This document shows positions 7,802-16,864 of a DNA stretch of 64,000 nt, piece after piece (positions within the stretch are counted from its first letter, which is position 1; every line of letters begins with the position of its first letter). The translations under genes were made by a program, and so were the position numbers. The notes beneath the pieces are model-generated. The model did no database searches. It was given only the letters and a program-made list of their open reading frames with translations, and was not told the DNA's origin. Source of the stretch: HGM04593 sp045647885 (GTDB taxonomy: Bacteria; Bacteroidota; Bacteroidia; Bacteroidales; Bacteroidaceae). The DNA lies in assembly GCA_045647885.1 (NCBI GenBank), contig JAZRMX010000014.1, positions 1-64,000 on the forward strand, read 5' to 3'.

Positions 7802-7835
7802 AGCAGGGCAACCGATTCAGTTGCCCTGCTTTTTT
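7802..7835 (+). terminator. Terminator of the sulfatase gene
   Basis: The 11-bp perfect stem AGCAGGGCAAC/GTTGCCCTGCT with a 7-base loop is followed by six T residues. Confidence 0.93.
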
Positions 7836-7942
7836 AGACATTTATATGCCAGATAACACATAGGTGTTATTTTTTTTGTTCATTTTTGAATGAAATTTAT
7901 AAATAATCACTTATTTTGGGCGGCAAATATTCTTAATTACTT

Positions 7943-8581
7943 ATGAAAAAGATTTTATCACTACTAATGTTGTTATGCTTTGCTTTTGCCGTGCAGGCTC
8001 AAAGCGAGGTTCCATACTCAAAGTATCTCAATTTTAGCAAAAGCGAGTTCAAGGAAAACCGATTCAAGTACGACGGCGACACTAATACCTGGGCGTTGAG
8101 AAAGACAAGCGGGTTAAACACCACGCTCAATGTTTTGGCAATTATCGCCAATGCCGAGGAGGATGTTCGCCCCAGTTCAAAAGATTACGCCATCGTGGTA
8201 CAGATGGGCAAGGATGAGAAGGCGTCGTATGTAAAAGTAAAGTTCTATAGCGACGAAACTTATCACAAACTTCTCACATTCCTCAAGGACAACGGTAAAG
8301 ACCTTGTTGAGACATCGTCGGGCAAGCTTGTAAAGCAACAGGCGTTCTATGGCGACTACTCACTTGAGCTCAATATGAATCAGCACATCATCAGCCGAAC
8401 ATCGGCTCGTACCATCGACTACAAGACTGTGAAGAATGTAGACGAGTCGTACAACGAATATCAGTTCATTATTCAAACCGATGTTGAGCCCTGGTCGGAA
8501 TATATTGAAAGGCAAGCTGCGAAGAAGGCAAAGCGCGATGCTAAAAATAAGAAGAAACAGAGTGTTGATGAGCTGATGTAA
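7943..8581 (+). CDS. Small secreted protein of unknown function
   Basis: The 212-residue protein begins with a signal peptide (MKKILSLLMLLCFAFAVQAQ), so it is exported to the periplasm or surface. The mature part has mixed alpha/beta character and ends in a strongly basic tail (KKAKRDAKNKKKQ, about 193-206). No known domain is recognised. It stands alone: a terminator lies upstream (7802-7835) and a bidirectional one downstream (8705-8746). A possible weak promoter (TTTG at 7885, TTATTTTG at 7911) precedes it. Confidence 0.78.
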   Translation: MKKILSLLMLLCFAFAVQAQSEVPYSKYLNFSKSEFKENRFKYDGDTNTWALRKTSGLNTTLNVLAIIANAEEDVRPSSKDYAIVVQMGKDEKASYVKVKFYSDETYHKLLTFLKDNGKDLVETSSGKLVKQQAFYGDYSLELNMNQHIISRTSARTIDYKTVKNVDESYNEYQFIIQTDVEPWSEYIERQAAKKAKRDAKNKKKQSVDELM

Positions 8582-8704
8582 CTATATGCAGGAGCTATAA
8601 GCCCTGTACTTGTAAACGCTATGCAGCACATAGATGCAGTTATAGTTATTACTATAGTGGATAATAAGAGGTTGACTAAAAAGGCTCTTTTATTCAATCC
8701 CAAA

Positions 8705-8746
8705 CAAAGAAGATGACTCAAAAGGACTTTTGAGTCATCTTCTTTG
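8705..8746. terminator. Bidirectional terminator between convergent genes
   Basis: This is an almost perfect 20-bp inverted repeat (8705-8724 and 8727-8746) with runs of A and T on the arms. It separates the 212-residue protein gene from rmuC and can end transcription from either side. Confidence 0.88.
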
Positions 8747-8766
8747 TTTATTGCATAGCAATTCTA

Positions 8767-10152
8767 TTACTCTGTTATTTGTCTGATAGGGTTCTTTGCA
8801 CTTTGCTTTGCCCCGAGTTTTTCTAGTTTCGTGCAGGTCAGTACTATGCTTTGCCCTCCCTGAGCCAGTTTCTTCTCGCCGTCGTCGTATGCCTTTTGGG
8901 CATTCTCCAGGGCTTTGCCTATACTCTCATAGTGCTTAATGAATTTGCCCACTCTGTCGAGCATCTCGTTTGCCAGCTCATACACTCTCTCGTGGTTCTC
9001 GGCCTGTGCAATGTGGGTCCAGGTGAGGTTTATCATTTTAAGAGCGGCAAAGAGTGTCTGTTCGTCGGCAATGAATACATTCATCTCCATAGCCTTGCGC
9101 CAAAGGTCGGGTTGTGCGTTGAGGGCGGTCCACAGCGCGCCGGTGTGGGGAACGAACATAATCACATAGTCCATTCTCACTTTGGGGGCTTTAATGTAGG
9201 ATGAGTAGTCTTTCTTCGACAGTTCCTTTACGTGCTTCTGTATGCTGTCTATGTGCCCCTTCAAATGCTTCTGACGCTCGTTCTCCTCCTCGGCATTGAT
9301 GTAGTCCCAGAAGGCTGTGAGCGATACCTTTGAGTCTATTATAATCTCGCGGTTGTTGTCGATGTGCATAATTACATCGGGGCGCAAATTCCCGCCGGTG
9401 TCTGTCCTCACCACATTACCCGATGCGTCGCGTATGGTTGCCTGTGTCTCGTAGTGAATGCCCTCTGTAAGGCCTTGCGATTCCAGCAGCTCGTCGAGAA
9501 CGCGCTCGCCCCAGTCGCCCTGCACCTTACTTTTGTGCTTGAACACGCGTGCAAGCTCATCGGCACTCTGCTTGGCGGCATTGCTGTGTTTCATTACATT
9601 TTCAAGGTTTGCCTTCATTTCGCTGTTCAGTTCGGTGTGCTTCAGAGTGCTGTCGTTCATCGTCTGTTTCATCTTTTCGATGGTCTCGCGCAAGGGGTTT
9701 ACAATCTGCTCCAGGTTGCTGTTGCTCGACTCGGTGAACTCCTTCTGGCGTTGCTTGAGCATATCGTCGGTTGCGTTCTTCACCTGGGCGGTAACCTTTG
9801 CCATTGTCTCCTCAAAAAGCTCCTGCTGCGCCTTAATGGCCTGCTCGTGCCTTTTCTCCTGTGCTGCCATAGCTGCGTGTGTCTGTTTCTCGGCATCGCT
9901 TTTCACTTCGGCTATGCGTTTCTCACAATCGGCCTTTATGCTTTCAATCTGCTCTTTTGCGTCGTTCCTGGTGGTTGTTATCTGTTGCTGAAGGCTGTTC
10001 TGCAATTGTTCGGCATTGGCCTTTTCTCCCTTCAACTGCCAGTCGAGGCGGTCTATTGTGTTCTGCATCTCCCTGTTACGGCTGCGTGCATATACAAAAC
10101 CAATGAGTGTGCCAAGTGCTGTTCCTGCTAAAATTGCAATGATTGTTTCCAT
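8767..10152 (-). CDS. rmuC: RmuC-family DNA recombination protein
   Basis: RmuC proteins limit recombination at inverted repeats and have a nuclease-like core. The 461-residue product has an N-terminal membrane anchor (IIAILAGTALGTLIGFVYA, residues 4-22), a long Gln/Glu/Lys-rich coiled coil (about 25-200), and the RmuC domain with the typical KVQGDWGERVLDELLE near 209 and the IIDSKVSL segment around 275. Length matches the family (about 400-500 residues). It is monocistronic, convergent with the secreted-protein gene. The start is the first ATG, directly before the membrane anchor. Confidence 0.95.
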   Translation of the reverse strand: METIIAILAGTALGTLIGFVYARSRNREMQNTIDRLDWQLKGEKANAEQLQNSLQQQITTTRNDAKEQIESIKADCEKRIAEVKSDAEKQTHAAMAAQEKRHEQAIKAQQELFEETMAKVTAQVKNATDDMLKQRQKEFTESSNSNLEQIVNPLRETIEKMKQTMNDSTLKHTELNSEMKANLENVMKHSNAAKQSADELARVFKHKSKVQGDWGERVLDELLESQGLTEGIHYETQATIRDASGNVVRTDTGGNLRPDVIMHIDNNREIIIDSKVSLTAFWDYINAEEENERQKHLKGHIDSIQKHVKELSKKDYSSYIKAPKVRMDYVIMFVPHTGALWTALNAQPDLWRKAMEMNVFIADEQTLFAALKMINLTWTHIAQAENHERVYELANEMLDRVGKFIKHYESIGKALENAQKAYDDGEKKLAQGGQSIVLTCTKLEKLGAKQSAKNPIRQITE

Positions 10153-10267
10153 AAAAGTATAGTTGTGCCTTGTTGGTTAATGAAGTGGTAATTTTAAAAT
10201 CCTTGAACGGAATTTTACTATCTTCGGTGTATGAAGCCGGCGTTGCCTGCAAATTCTTTGTCTGGTT

Positions 10268-10275
10268 CAAATATA
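10268..10275 (-). promoter_or_regulatory. Possible -7 promoter element for rmuC
   Basis: The minus strand reads TATATTTG, matching the Bacteroidota -7 consensus, about 115 bases before the rmuC start. A -33 partner is unclear. The rest of 10153-10403 contains nothing else recognisable. Confidence 0.35.
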
Positions 10276-10403
10276 CGCACAAACGGGCGAGAAATATGAT
10301 GCTTGCTTTAATATTTTTTGCTGCGGGCGAAGAAAAAATGGCACTCCTCCTTTTGTGGGTAAAAGAAAATGAATGGCGGGGTTGTTACGGGCCGAAGTGG
10401 AGA

Positions 10404-11111
10404 TTATGGCAGGGTACAGTTGTATGCCTTCAGTTTCTTTCTCAGAAGCCGTGAATTTGTATTTGTAAGGGTGTCCAGTTTTGCCCAGAAACGTTCGCTG
10501 TGGTTCATCTCTATGGTGTGGCACAGTTCGTGCAGCAGCACATAGTCTACAAGCTCTGTGGGCAATAATACAAGCTGTATGTTGAGGCTGATGGTGCCGT
10601 TGCTGCTGCAACTGCCCCAGCGTGTGCGGCTGTCGCGCAGGGTTACTTTCTTGTAATGTAGGTTATGTTGCGCGGCAAGGGCCTGCAGGCGAGCGGGGAG
10701 AGTCTCTTGGGCACGGCGGCGCATAGCGTTGAGAACTATTTTCCTCACCCATTCTTGTCGCTCCTTCCCGTTGAACGAGGTACCGGTAGGGCAGAGGAGA
10801 GTTGCTCTTTCGCCCTGGTATCTTATGCTGAAATTCTTTCGGCTCTGCTCCTCTATATTGAATTTGAACAAAGGGGTTTCTATGCAGTAGCTTGTGTCTA
10901 TGGTTGTCGGCTGCATCTGTTGCCGGAGGGCAACAAGCCTGTCACCGCACTTCTTCAGCGCCTCTTCCAGCTCTTTTTCGGTGGCAATCGTGGGCAGGGT
11001 TATGTATAAAGCATCGGGGCGCGCCCGCAATGTTATGCGTCGCGCCCTCGGGTTGCGTGTTATCTCTATTTCACCGTATCGATGGTGGGTGAAACGATGC
11101 TTTTGTGGCAT
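10404..11111 (-). CDS. YgjP/WLM-type zinc metallopeptidase (DUF45)
   Basis: The 235-residue protein carries the YgjP-like metallopeptidase motifs: RWGSCSS (164-170) and the zinc site HELCH (194-198) with a third ligand in MNHSERFW (H204). These proteins are predicted cytoplasmic metalloproteases related to SprT/M48; the cellular substrate is not established. Its ATG follows the argB stop codon with no gap, so it is translated as the last gene of the topA-aroK-speA-argB run. There is no signal peptide. Confidence 0.88.
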   Translation of the reverse strand: MPQKHRFTHHRYGEIEITRNPRARRITLRARPDALYITLPTIATEKELEEALKKCGDRLVALRQQMQPTTIDTSYCIETPLFKFNIEEQSRKNFSIRYQGERATLLCPTGTSFNGKERQEWVRKIVLNAMRRRAQETLPARLQALAAQHNLHYKKVTLRDSRTRWGSCSSNGTISLNIQLVLLPTELVDYVLLHELCHTIEMNHSERFWAKLDTLTNTNSRLLRKKLKAYNCTLP

Positions 11112-11888
11112 TTATGCTATGATGTGAGTGCCGCTTTCACCATCTATGGCGTCGGCTTTTGTAATTATCACCTGTGACACGCCGTTGTCTATTGCGTTGA
11201 AAGCGTTGTCTATCTTGGGTATCATTCCTCCGCTCACAATGCCGTCGGCAAGCAGTTGCTTGTAGCTCTCCTTGGTTATTGTGGGTATGAGGCTGTCGGC
11301 ATCCTCGGGGTTGCGCATAACGCCGGGGAACTCGAAACAATAGGTTAGGGTTACGTCGTAGAACTTTGCAAGGCCTTTGGCTGTTTCGGCAGCCATTGTG
11401 TCGGCGTTGGTGTTAAGGAGGTTTCCTTTGCCATCGTGTGTCAAAGGAGCCACTATGGGCACAATACCTTGTTCTATGAGCTTACCGAGCATTTCTCCGT
11501 CGGCGCGGTCTACATCGCCCACGAAGCCAAAATCGACCTCTCCCACAGGGCGTTTGTGTGCTTTTATTATATTGCAGTCGGCACCGGTGAGGCCCAGTGC
11601 GTTCACGCCACGTGCCTGCAAGCCTGCAACAATATTTTTGTTCACAAGTCCGCCATACACCATTGTCACCACCTGCAACATTGGTTCGTCGGTGATGCGT
11701 CGTCCATTGACCATCTTGCTCTCAATGCCAAGGCTCTCGGCAATCTTTGTGGCCGAGCGGCCTCCGCCGTGTATGAGCACTTTTGCGCCTTCTACGGCTG
11801 CGAAGCGGTCGAGCAGGGCATCGAGCGAGGCTTTTTCCTCTACTATCTTGCCGCCGACCTTTATGATTGTTACTTTTTTCTTCTCCAT
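11112..11888 (-). CDS. argB: Acetylglutamate kinase
   Basis: ArgB phosphorylates N-acetylglutamate in arginine biosynthesis (N-acetylornithine pathway in Bacteroidota uses succinylated intermediates in some species). The 258-residue protein has the amino-acid kinase fold signatures: TIIKVGGKIVE near the N-terminus, LIHGGGRSA for substrate binding, and GMIPKIDNAF near the C-terminus. It is normal length for the family. It sits 14 bp after speA and directly abuts ygjP. Pairing arginine synthesis with arginine decarboxylase in one transcript suggests linked supply and use of arginine. Confidence 0.96.
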   Translation of the reverse strand: MEKKKVTIIKVGGKIVEEKASLDALLDRFAAVEGAKVLIHGGGRSATKIAESLGIESKMVNGRRITDEPMLQVVTMVYGGLVNKNIVAGLQARGVNALGLTGADCNIIKAHKRPVGEVDFGFVGDVDRADGEMLGKLIEQGIVPIVAPLTHDGKGNLLNTNADTMAAETAKGLAKFYDVTLTYCFEFPGVMRNPEDADSLIPTITKESYKQLLADGIVSGGMIPKIDNAFNAIDNGVSQVIITKADAIDGESGTHIIA

Positions 11889-11902
11889 AATTTTTTGTGT
11901 TA

Positions 11903-13798
11903 TTAGGGCTCAAGGTATGTGTAACCATAGAGTCCCGAACGGTAATTCGAGAGGAACTCTTTTCCCTCCTCAAGAGAGATTTTACCCTGTTTAACGGCCT
12001 TTGCTACCCAAGTCTCGAGCGTGCGTACAAGGCGTTTTGCGTCGAATTGTACGTAGTCAAGTACGTCGGCAATGGTTTCTCCGTCGATAATCTTGTCGAT
12101 ATTGTATCCCTCCTTGTCCACGCTGATGTGTACTGCGTTGGTGTCGCCGAAGAGGTTGTGCAAGTCGCCAAGGATTTCCTGATATGCGCCCACAAGGAAT
12201 ACACCGATGTAATAGGGCTCATTGCTCTTTACTTTATGCACACACAAAGAGTTTGCCTTGCCGTTGTAGTTAATGAACTCTGTAACCTTGCCGTCGCTGT
12301 CGCAGGTCATATCCTGTATGGTGCAGGTACGGTCGGGGCGTTCGTCGAGCCTGTGTATGGGCATTATGGGGAAGAACTGGTCTATCGCCCAAGTGTCGGG
12401 GAGGCTTTGGAAGAGCGAAAAGTTGCAGAAGTATTTATCGGCAATAAGTTTTTGCATCTTGCGGAAGTCCTCGGGCACGTGTTTCATAGTTTTGGCGATT
12501 GAGAGTATCTCTCGTGTCACCGACCAGAACATACTCTCAATCTGTGCGCGTGTCTTCAAGTCCACAATACCGTGGCTGAAGAGCTCTAAAGCCTCTTCGC
12601 GTATCTGCTGTGCGTCGTGGTAAGCCTCGAGCATAGTGCGTTGGTCGAGTTCTTCCCATATTTTGTAAAGCTCTTTCACAAGGTCGTGGTCTTCGGGGCT
12701 TACCTCCCAATTCTCGTCCATCTGTGGCAGGGCAGCAGTTTCCAGAACCTCAATCACTAGTACCGCGTGGTGTGCCGATACTGAACGGCCGCTCTCGGTA
12801 ATAATGTTGGGGTGGGGTATGCCGTTCTTGTCGGAGGCATCAACCATTGCATACACGGCGTCGTTTACATACTCCTGTATTGAGTAGTTTACGCTACTCT
12901 CGCTGCTCGAAGAGCGTGTACCGTCGTAGTCCACGCCAAGGCCACCGCCAATGTCGGTGAACTCTACGTTGAAGCCCATCTTGTGTAGCTGAACATAGAA
13001 CTGCGATGCTTCGCGCAAAGCTGTCTTTATGTGGCGAATCTTTGTCACCTGGCTGCCTATGTGGAAGTGTATGAGTCGCAGGCAGTCCTTTATGTCGTAT
13101 TTCTCGAGCAACTCCAGTGCTTCGAGGAGTTCGCTCGATGTGAGGCCGAACTTGCTTGCGTCGCCGCCGCTCTCCTCCCATTTTCCGCTACCTTCCGATG
13201 CCAGTTTAATGCGTATGCCTATGTTGGGGCGCACGCCGAGACGTTTACCAATCTTTGCGATGCGTTTAAGCTCGTTGAGTTTCTCGGCAACAAGGTATAT
13301 GCTACGTCCCATCTTTTGTGCGAGCAACGCCATTTCGATGTAGCTGTCGTCCTTGTATCCGTTACAGATGATGAGCGAGTCGCTGTCGGTGTTCATTGCA
13401 ATAACCTCGTGGAGCTCGGGTTTTGAGCCGGCTTCGAGTCCAATGTTGTACTTCTTACCATGGCTCATAATCTCCTCTACCACAGGGCGCATCTGGTTCA
13501 CCTTAATGGGGTAAACTATAAAGTTCTTTCCTTTATAGTTGTACTCCTCGGCTGCTATTTTGAAACAGCCCGAAATCTTTTCAATTCTGTTGTCAAGAAT
13601 GTCGGGGAAACGTATCAGAACAGGTGCTGCAACATCGCGTAGCTGCAACTCGTCCATAAGCTGTTTCAAGTCCACCTGAATGCCGTCTTTCTTGGGGGTT
13701 ACGGCAACGTTACCCTCTTCATTGATACTGAAATATGAAGCTCCCCAACCTTTGATGTTGTATAGCTCTTCCGAGTCCTCAATGCGCCATTTTCTCAT
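11903..13798 (-). CDS. speA: Biosynthetic arginine decarboxylase
   Basis: SpeA is a PLP-dependent fold-III decarboxylase converting arginine to agmatine, the first step of polyamine (putrescine/spermidine) synthesis. The 631-residue length is typical of the biosynthetic form. The PLP lysine is K99 in YPIKVNQ. Other landmarks are the HIGSQ loop, the glycine-rich DIGGGLGVDYDG and the catalytic-region CHAQQI-like end with SFSLFQS. It is cytoplasmic. It lies 38 bp after aroK and 14 bp before argB in the same direction. Confidence 0.97.
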   Translation of the reverse strand: MRKWRIEDSEELYNIKGWGASYFSINEEGNVAVTPKKDGIQVDLKQLMDELQLRDVAAPVLIRFPDILDNRIEKISGCFKIAAEEYNYKGKNFIVYPIKVNQMRPVVEEIMSHGKKYNIGLEAGSKPELHEVIAMNTDSDSLIICNGYKDDSYIEMALLAQKMGRSIYLVAEKLNELKRIAKIGKRLGVRPNIGIRIKLASEGSGKWEESGGDASKFGLTSSELLEALELLEKYDIKDCLRLIHFHIGSQVTKIRHIKTALREASQFYVQLHKMGFNVEFTDIGGGLGVDYDGTRSSSSESSVNYSIQEYVNDAVYAMVDASDKNGIPHPNIITESGRSVSAHHAVLVIEVLETAALPQMDENWEVSPEDHDLVKELYKIWEELDQRTMLEAYHDAQQIREEALELFSHGIVDLKTRAQIESMFWSVTREILSIAKTMKHVPEDFRKMQKLIADKYFCNFSLFQSLPDTWAIDQFFPIMPIHRLDERPDRTCTIQDMTCDSDGKVTEFINYNGKANSLCVHKVKSNEPYYIGVFLVGAYQEILGDLHNLFGDTNAVHISVDKEGYNIDKIIDGETIADVLDYVQFDAKRLVRTLETWVAKAVKQGKISLEEGKEFLSNYRSGLYGYTYLEP

Positions 13799-13836
13799 TT
13801 CCTGTACGGTATTTTGCGGTTATTACTGTGTTTGTG

Positions 13837-14367
13837 TCAAGGTAGGTTGAATTGCTCGCAGAATGCTTCAACCGATGAATCTATCTCTTCTTTGTTCTCC
13901 AGCTTGTCTGCTGCGAAAGAGTATTGTGCTTTAGAATAGTATGGTTCACGTTTGGCAAGTTGTTCGGCAATGAATGCGCGCAACTCGTCATCGTTCTTGT
14001 CCTTAATGAGCGGTCTTTGTCTGCGTGCGATGCTCAAACGTATGAAAAGGCGCTCCACGGGTACCTGCAGGTAGATAGTGGTGCCTTGGCTGTTCATAAA
14101 GTCTATATTGTCGAAGAAGCAGGGTGTGCCGCCTCCTGTGGATATTATCACATCCTCGAACTCGGCAACCTCGTGCAGCATACGGCGTTCTGTCTCGCGG
14201 AAACCCTCTTCGCCCTTCTCGGCAAATATCTGTGAGATGCTTTTGCGGAAGCGTTGCTCTATGTAGTTGTCGAGGTCTATGAAGGTGAGCCCCAATTTGC
14301 TGGCAAGCGCACGACCGAGCGTGGTTTTGCCGGCTCCCATATATCCGGTAAGCAGTATGCGTATCAT
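13837..14367 (-). CDS. aroK: Shikimate kinase
   Basis: AroK phosphorylates shikimate at the 3-hydroxyl in aromatic amino-acid synthesis. The 176-residue protein has the P-loop GYMGAGKTT (8-16), the shikimate-binding aspartate in FIDLDNYIE (residues 30-38), and the glycine triplet STGGGTPCF. Its ATG directly follows the topA stop, so the two are translationally adjacent. Confidence 0.96.
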   Translation of the reverse strand: MIRILLTGYMGAGKTTLGRALASKLGLTFIDLDNYIEQRFRKSISQIFAEKGEEGFRETERRMLHEVAEFEDVIISTGGGTPCFFDNIDFMNSQGTTIYLQVPVERLFIRLSIARRQRPLIKDKNDDELRAFIAEQLAKREPYYSKAQYSFAADKLENKEEIDSSVEAFCEQFNLP

Positions 14368-16701
14368 TTACTTCTTTTTAGTGTATCGGCGTGAGGGGGT
14401 GGTGCTTTTTCCACTCTCCTGTTGTTTTTTCACAATCTCCTGGCACTCCTCGAGCGACAGTTCTGCGGGTGTTACATTCTTGGGCAACTTGTAGTTGCTG
14501 CCGTTGTAGGCAATATAGGGGCCGAAACGGCCGTTGAGCACCTGCATTGCAGGCTCGTTGTCGAATGTCTTTATTATGCGCTCGGCCTCGGCTTTGCGTT
14601 TTTCGATAATGAGTTCCGCTGCCTCTTCAAACGATATTGTAAGAGGGTCGAAAGTCTTGGGCAATGTAACGTAAGCGGCACCATATTTTATGTATGGACC
14701 GAAACGGCCTGCGCCAATGGTAACGTTCTCTCCTTCGAACTCGCCAAGTGTACGGGGCAGGCTGAAAAGTCCAAGAGCCTCTTCCAGAGTGATTGTCTCC
14801 AGTGTCTGTCCCGGTTTCATCTGTGCGAAACGGGGTTTCTCCTCGTCGCTTGCCGAGCCTATCTGTACGATGGGGCCGAAACGGCCGATTTTTACCGAAA
14901 CGGGTTTGCCGCTTGCGGGGTCGGTACCGAGTACGCGCTCGCCCACCTTATGTTCGTTCTTTGTCTGTACAATCTTCTCAATCTGCGGCTCAAAATCGGT
15001 GTAGAAGTCCTTGATGAGGCTTACCCACGCTCTTTTGCCGTCGGCAATTTCATCGAAATCCTTCTCCACGGTTGCAGTGAAATTGTAGTCCATAATCTCG
15101 GGGAAGAAGTCGAGCAGGAAGTCATTTACCACTATACCAATGTCTGTGGGGAGCAGTTTGCCTTTCTCGGCTCCTACTGTCTCTTTACCCTCCTTGGTCG
15201 ATATCTTGCCATTCTTCAATGTGAGTATGCTGTATTTGCGGCTTGTACCGGTCTTGTTGCCCTTTTCCACGTATCCGCGTTGCTGAATGGTGCTGATGGT
15301 GGGGGCGTAGGTTGATGGGCGGCCAATTCCCAGCTCCTCGAGTTTGCGTACAAGGCTTGCCTCGGTGTATCGGGGAGGGTGTTGTGTGAAACGCTCTGTA
15401 GCTACAATCTCCATAGCCTTCAATTGCTCTCCCTTGTGTACTGCGGGGATGGTTGTGGTGTCGTTGCCGTTCTCCTCGTCGGTCGATTCACGGTATACGT
15501 GCAGGAATCCGTCGAATACGGTAACCTCACCTGTAGCCACGAAACTCTCCTCGTGTCCGCTGATGGCAATGTTCACGGTAGTCTTCTCCACCAGTGCGTC
15601 GGCCATCTGTGATGCGATGGTGCGCTTCCATATAAGCTCGTAGAGCCTTTTCTCGGGCATAGTGCCTTCGATGGTGGGGTTGTTCATATATGTAGGGCGT
15701 ATTGCCTCGTGAGCCTCCTGTGCGCCTTTTGAGCTGGTGTTGTAGTTGCGGCTCTTCAGATAGTCGGCACCATAGGTCTCGGTAACCACGTTCTTACACG
15801 AACCTATGCAGAGCGATGAAAGGTTAACCGAGTCGGTACGCATATATGTGATATATCCGCTTTCATATAGTCTTTGTGCCACCATCATTGTCTGCGATAC
15901 GGTGAAACCAAGCTTGCGTGCGGCCTCCTGTTGAAGGGTCGATGTTGTGAAAGGTGCAGCAGGGCTCTTCTTCAATGGCTTTGTGTTTACATCGTCAATG
16001 ACGAAGGTTGCCTCTTTGCACGATGTGAGGAAAGCCTCGGCCTCCTCTTTTGTCTTGAATCTTTTAGAAAGTTCTGTGCTGAGTATGCGGTTCTCTCCCT
16101 CGCCGGGCAGTTCAAACTGCGCAGTCACGCGGAAAGCAGGCTCGCTTGTGAAGTTGTTTATTTCGCGCTCGCGCTCAACAATCAAACGCACGGTTACCGA
16201 CTGTACACGACCTGCCGAGAGTGCCGGTTTCACCTTGCGCCACAGTACGGGCGAGAGCTTGAAACCAACAATGCGGTCGAGCACGCGACGTGCCTGCTGG
16301 GCATAGACAAGGTTGGTGTCGATGCTTCTGGGGTTCTCTATCGCGTTGAGAATCGCATTCTTTGTAATTTCGTGAAAGACAATGCGCTTTGTCTTCTCGG
16401 GCTGTAGCCCAAGTTCAGTATACAGGTGCCAGCTTATGGCCTCTCCCTCGCGGTCTTCATCGGATGCCAACCACACAGTGTCGGCCTTCTTTGCTTCGCT
16501 TTTGAGAGTGTGTACAAGCTTTACCTTTTCGGCGGGAATTTCATACTCCGGTTCAAATGTTTCGGTGTTTATACTGAATTCCTTTTTCTTCAAATCGCAA
16601 ATGTGCCCATAGCTCGACATTACCTTGTAGTCCTTGCCCAGGAACTTCTCAATGGTCTTTGCTTTTGCGGGCGACTCAACAATTACTAAATTCTTCTGCA
16701 T
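14368..16701 (-). CDS. topA: DNA topoisomerase I
   Basis: TopA is a type IA topoisomerase that relaxes negative supercoils. In the 777-residue protein, an N-terminal TOPRIM domain (ESPAKAKTI at 9-17; DEDREGE at 81-87) is followed by the cleavage domain with the active tyrosine Y286 in YITYMRTDS. The C-terminal region carries repeated GRFGPYI-type modules instead of cysteine zinc ribbons, as is common in Bacteroidota. It is the first gene of the topA-aroK-speA-argB-ygjP run. Confidence 0.97.
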   Translation of the reverse strand: MQKNLVIVESPAKAKTIEKFLGKDYKVMSSYGHICDLKKKEFSINTETFEPEYEIPAEKVKLVHTLKSEAKKADTVWLASDEDREGEAISWHLYTELGLQPEKTKRIVFHEITKNAILNAIENPRSIDTNLVYAQQARRVLDRIVGFKLSPVLWRKVKPALSAGRVQSVTVRLIVEREREINNFTSEPAFRVTAQFELPGEGENRILSTELSKRFKTKEEAEAFLTSCKEATFVIDDVNTKPLKKSPAAPFTTSTLQQEAARKLGFTVSQTMMVAQRLYESGYITYMRTDSVNLSSLCIGSCKNVVTETYGADYLKSRNYNTSSKGAQEAHEAIRPTYMNNPTIEGTMPEKRLYELIWKRTIASQMADALVEKTTVNIAISGHEESFVATGEVTVFDGFLHVYRESTDEENGNDTTTIPAVHKGEQLKAMEIVATERFTQHPPRYTEASLVRKLEELGIGRPSTYAPTISTIQQRGYVEKGNKTGTSRKYSILTLKNGKISTKEGKETVGAEKGKLLPTDIGIVVNDFLLDFFPEIMDYNFTATVEKDFDEIADGKRAWVSLIKDFYTDFEPQIEKIVQTKNEHKVGERVLGTDPASGKPVSVKIGRFGPIVQIGSASDEEKPRFAQMKPGQTLETITLEEALGLFSLPRTLGEFEGENVTIGAGRFGPYIKYGAAYVTLPKTFDPLTISFEEAAELIIEKRKAEAERIIKTFDNEPAMQVLNGRFGPYIAYNGSNYKLPKNVTPAELSLEECQEIVKKQQESGKSTTPSRRYTKKK

Positions 16702-16727
16702 ACAGCTTTGCTTTCTAAAATTTGCGG

Positions 16728-16735
16728 CAAAAGTA
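16728..16735 (-). promoter_or_regulatory. -7 element upstream of topA
   Basis: The minus strand reads TACTTTTG about 27 bases before the topA start. A TTTG lies 24 bases further upstream (16760-16763), slightly farther than usual. Confidence 0.5.
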
Positions 16736-16864
16736 TTAAAGTTTCTGGTATTTCCTAACCAAAAAATCTAAAAAAATGATAACGCCTTTTGCCTCGTTCA
16801 CCTTAAAATAATATATTATTTTATATTAGGTGTATTTTTTTTGCTGCGGCAAGCCGCCGGCTCT

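Noticed and set aside
9364..10131. A 255-residue open frame opposite rmuC
   Set aside because: It is antisense to a confident gene, rich in Leu and Cys, and shows no domain; it is a by-product of rmuC codon use.
14422..15315. A 297-residue open frame opposite topA
   Set aside because: Antisense shadow of topA with no recognisable family and unlikely composition.
16805..16822. AT palindrome AAAATAATATATTATTTT as a terminator
   Set aside because: Stem has no G-C pairs and there is no suitable T-run in the direction of the neighbouring genes.
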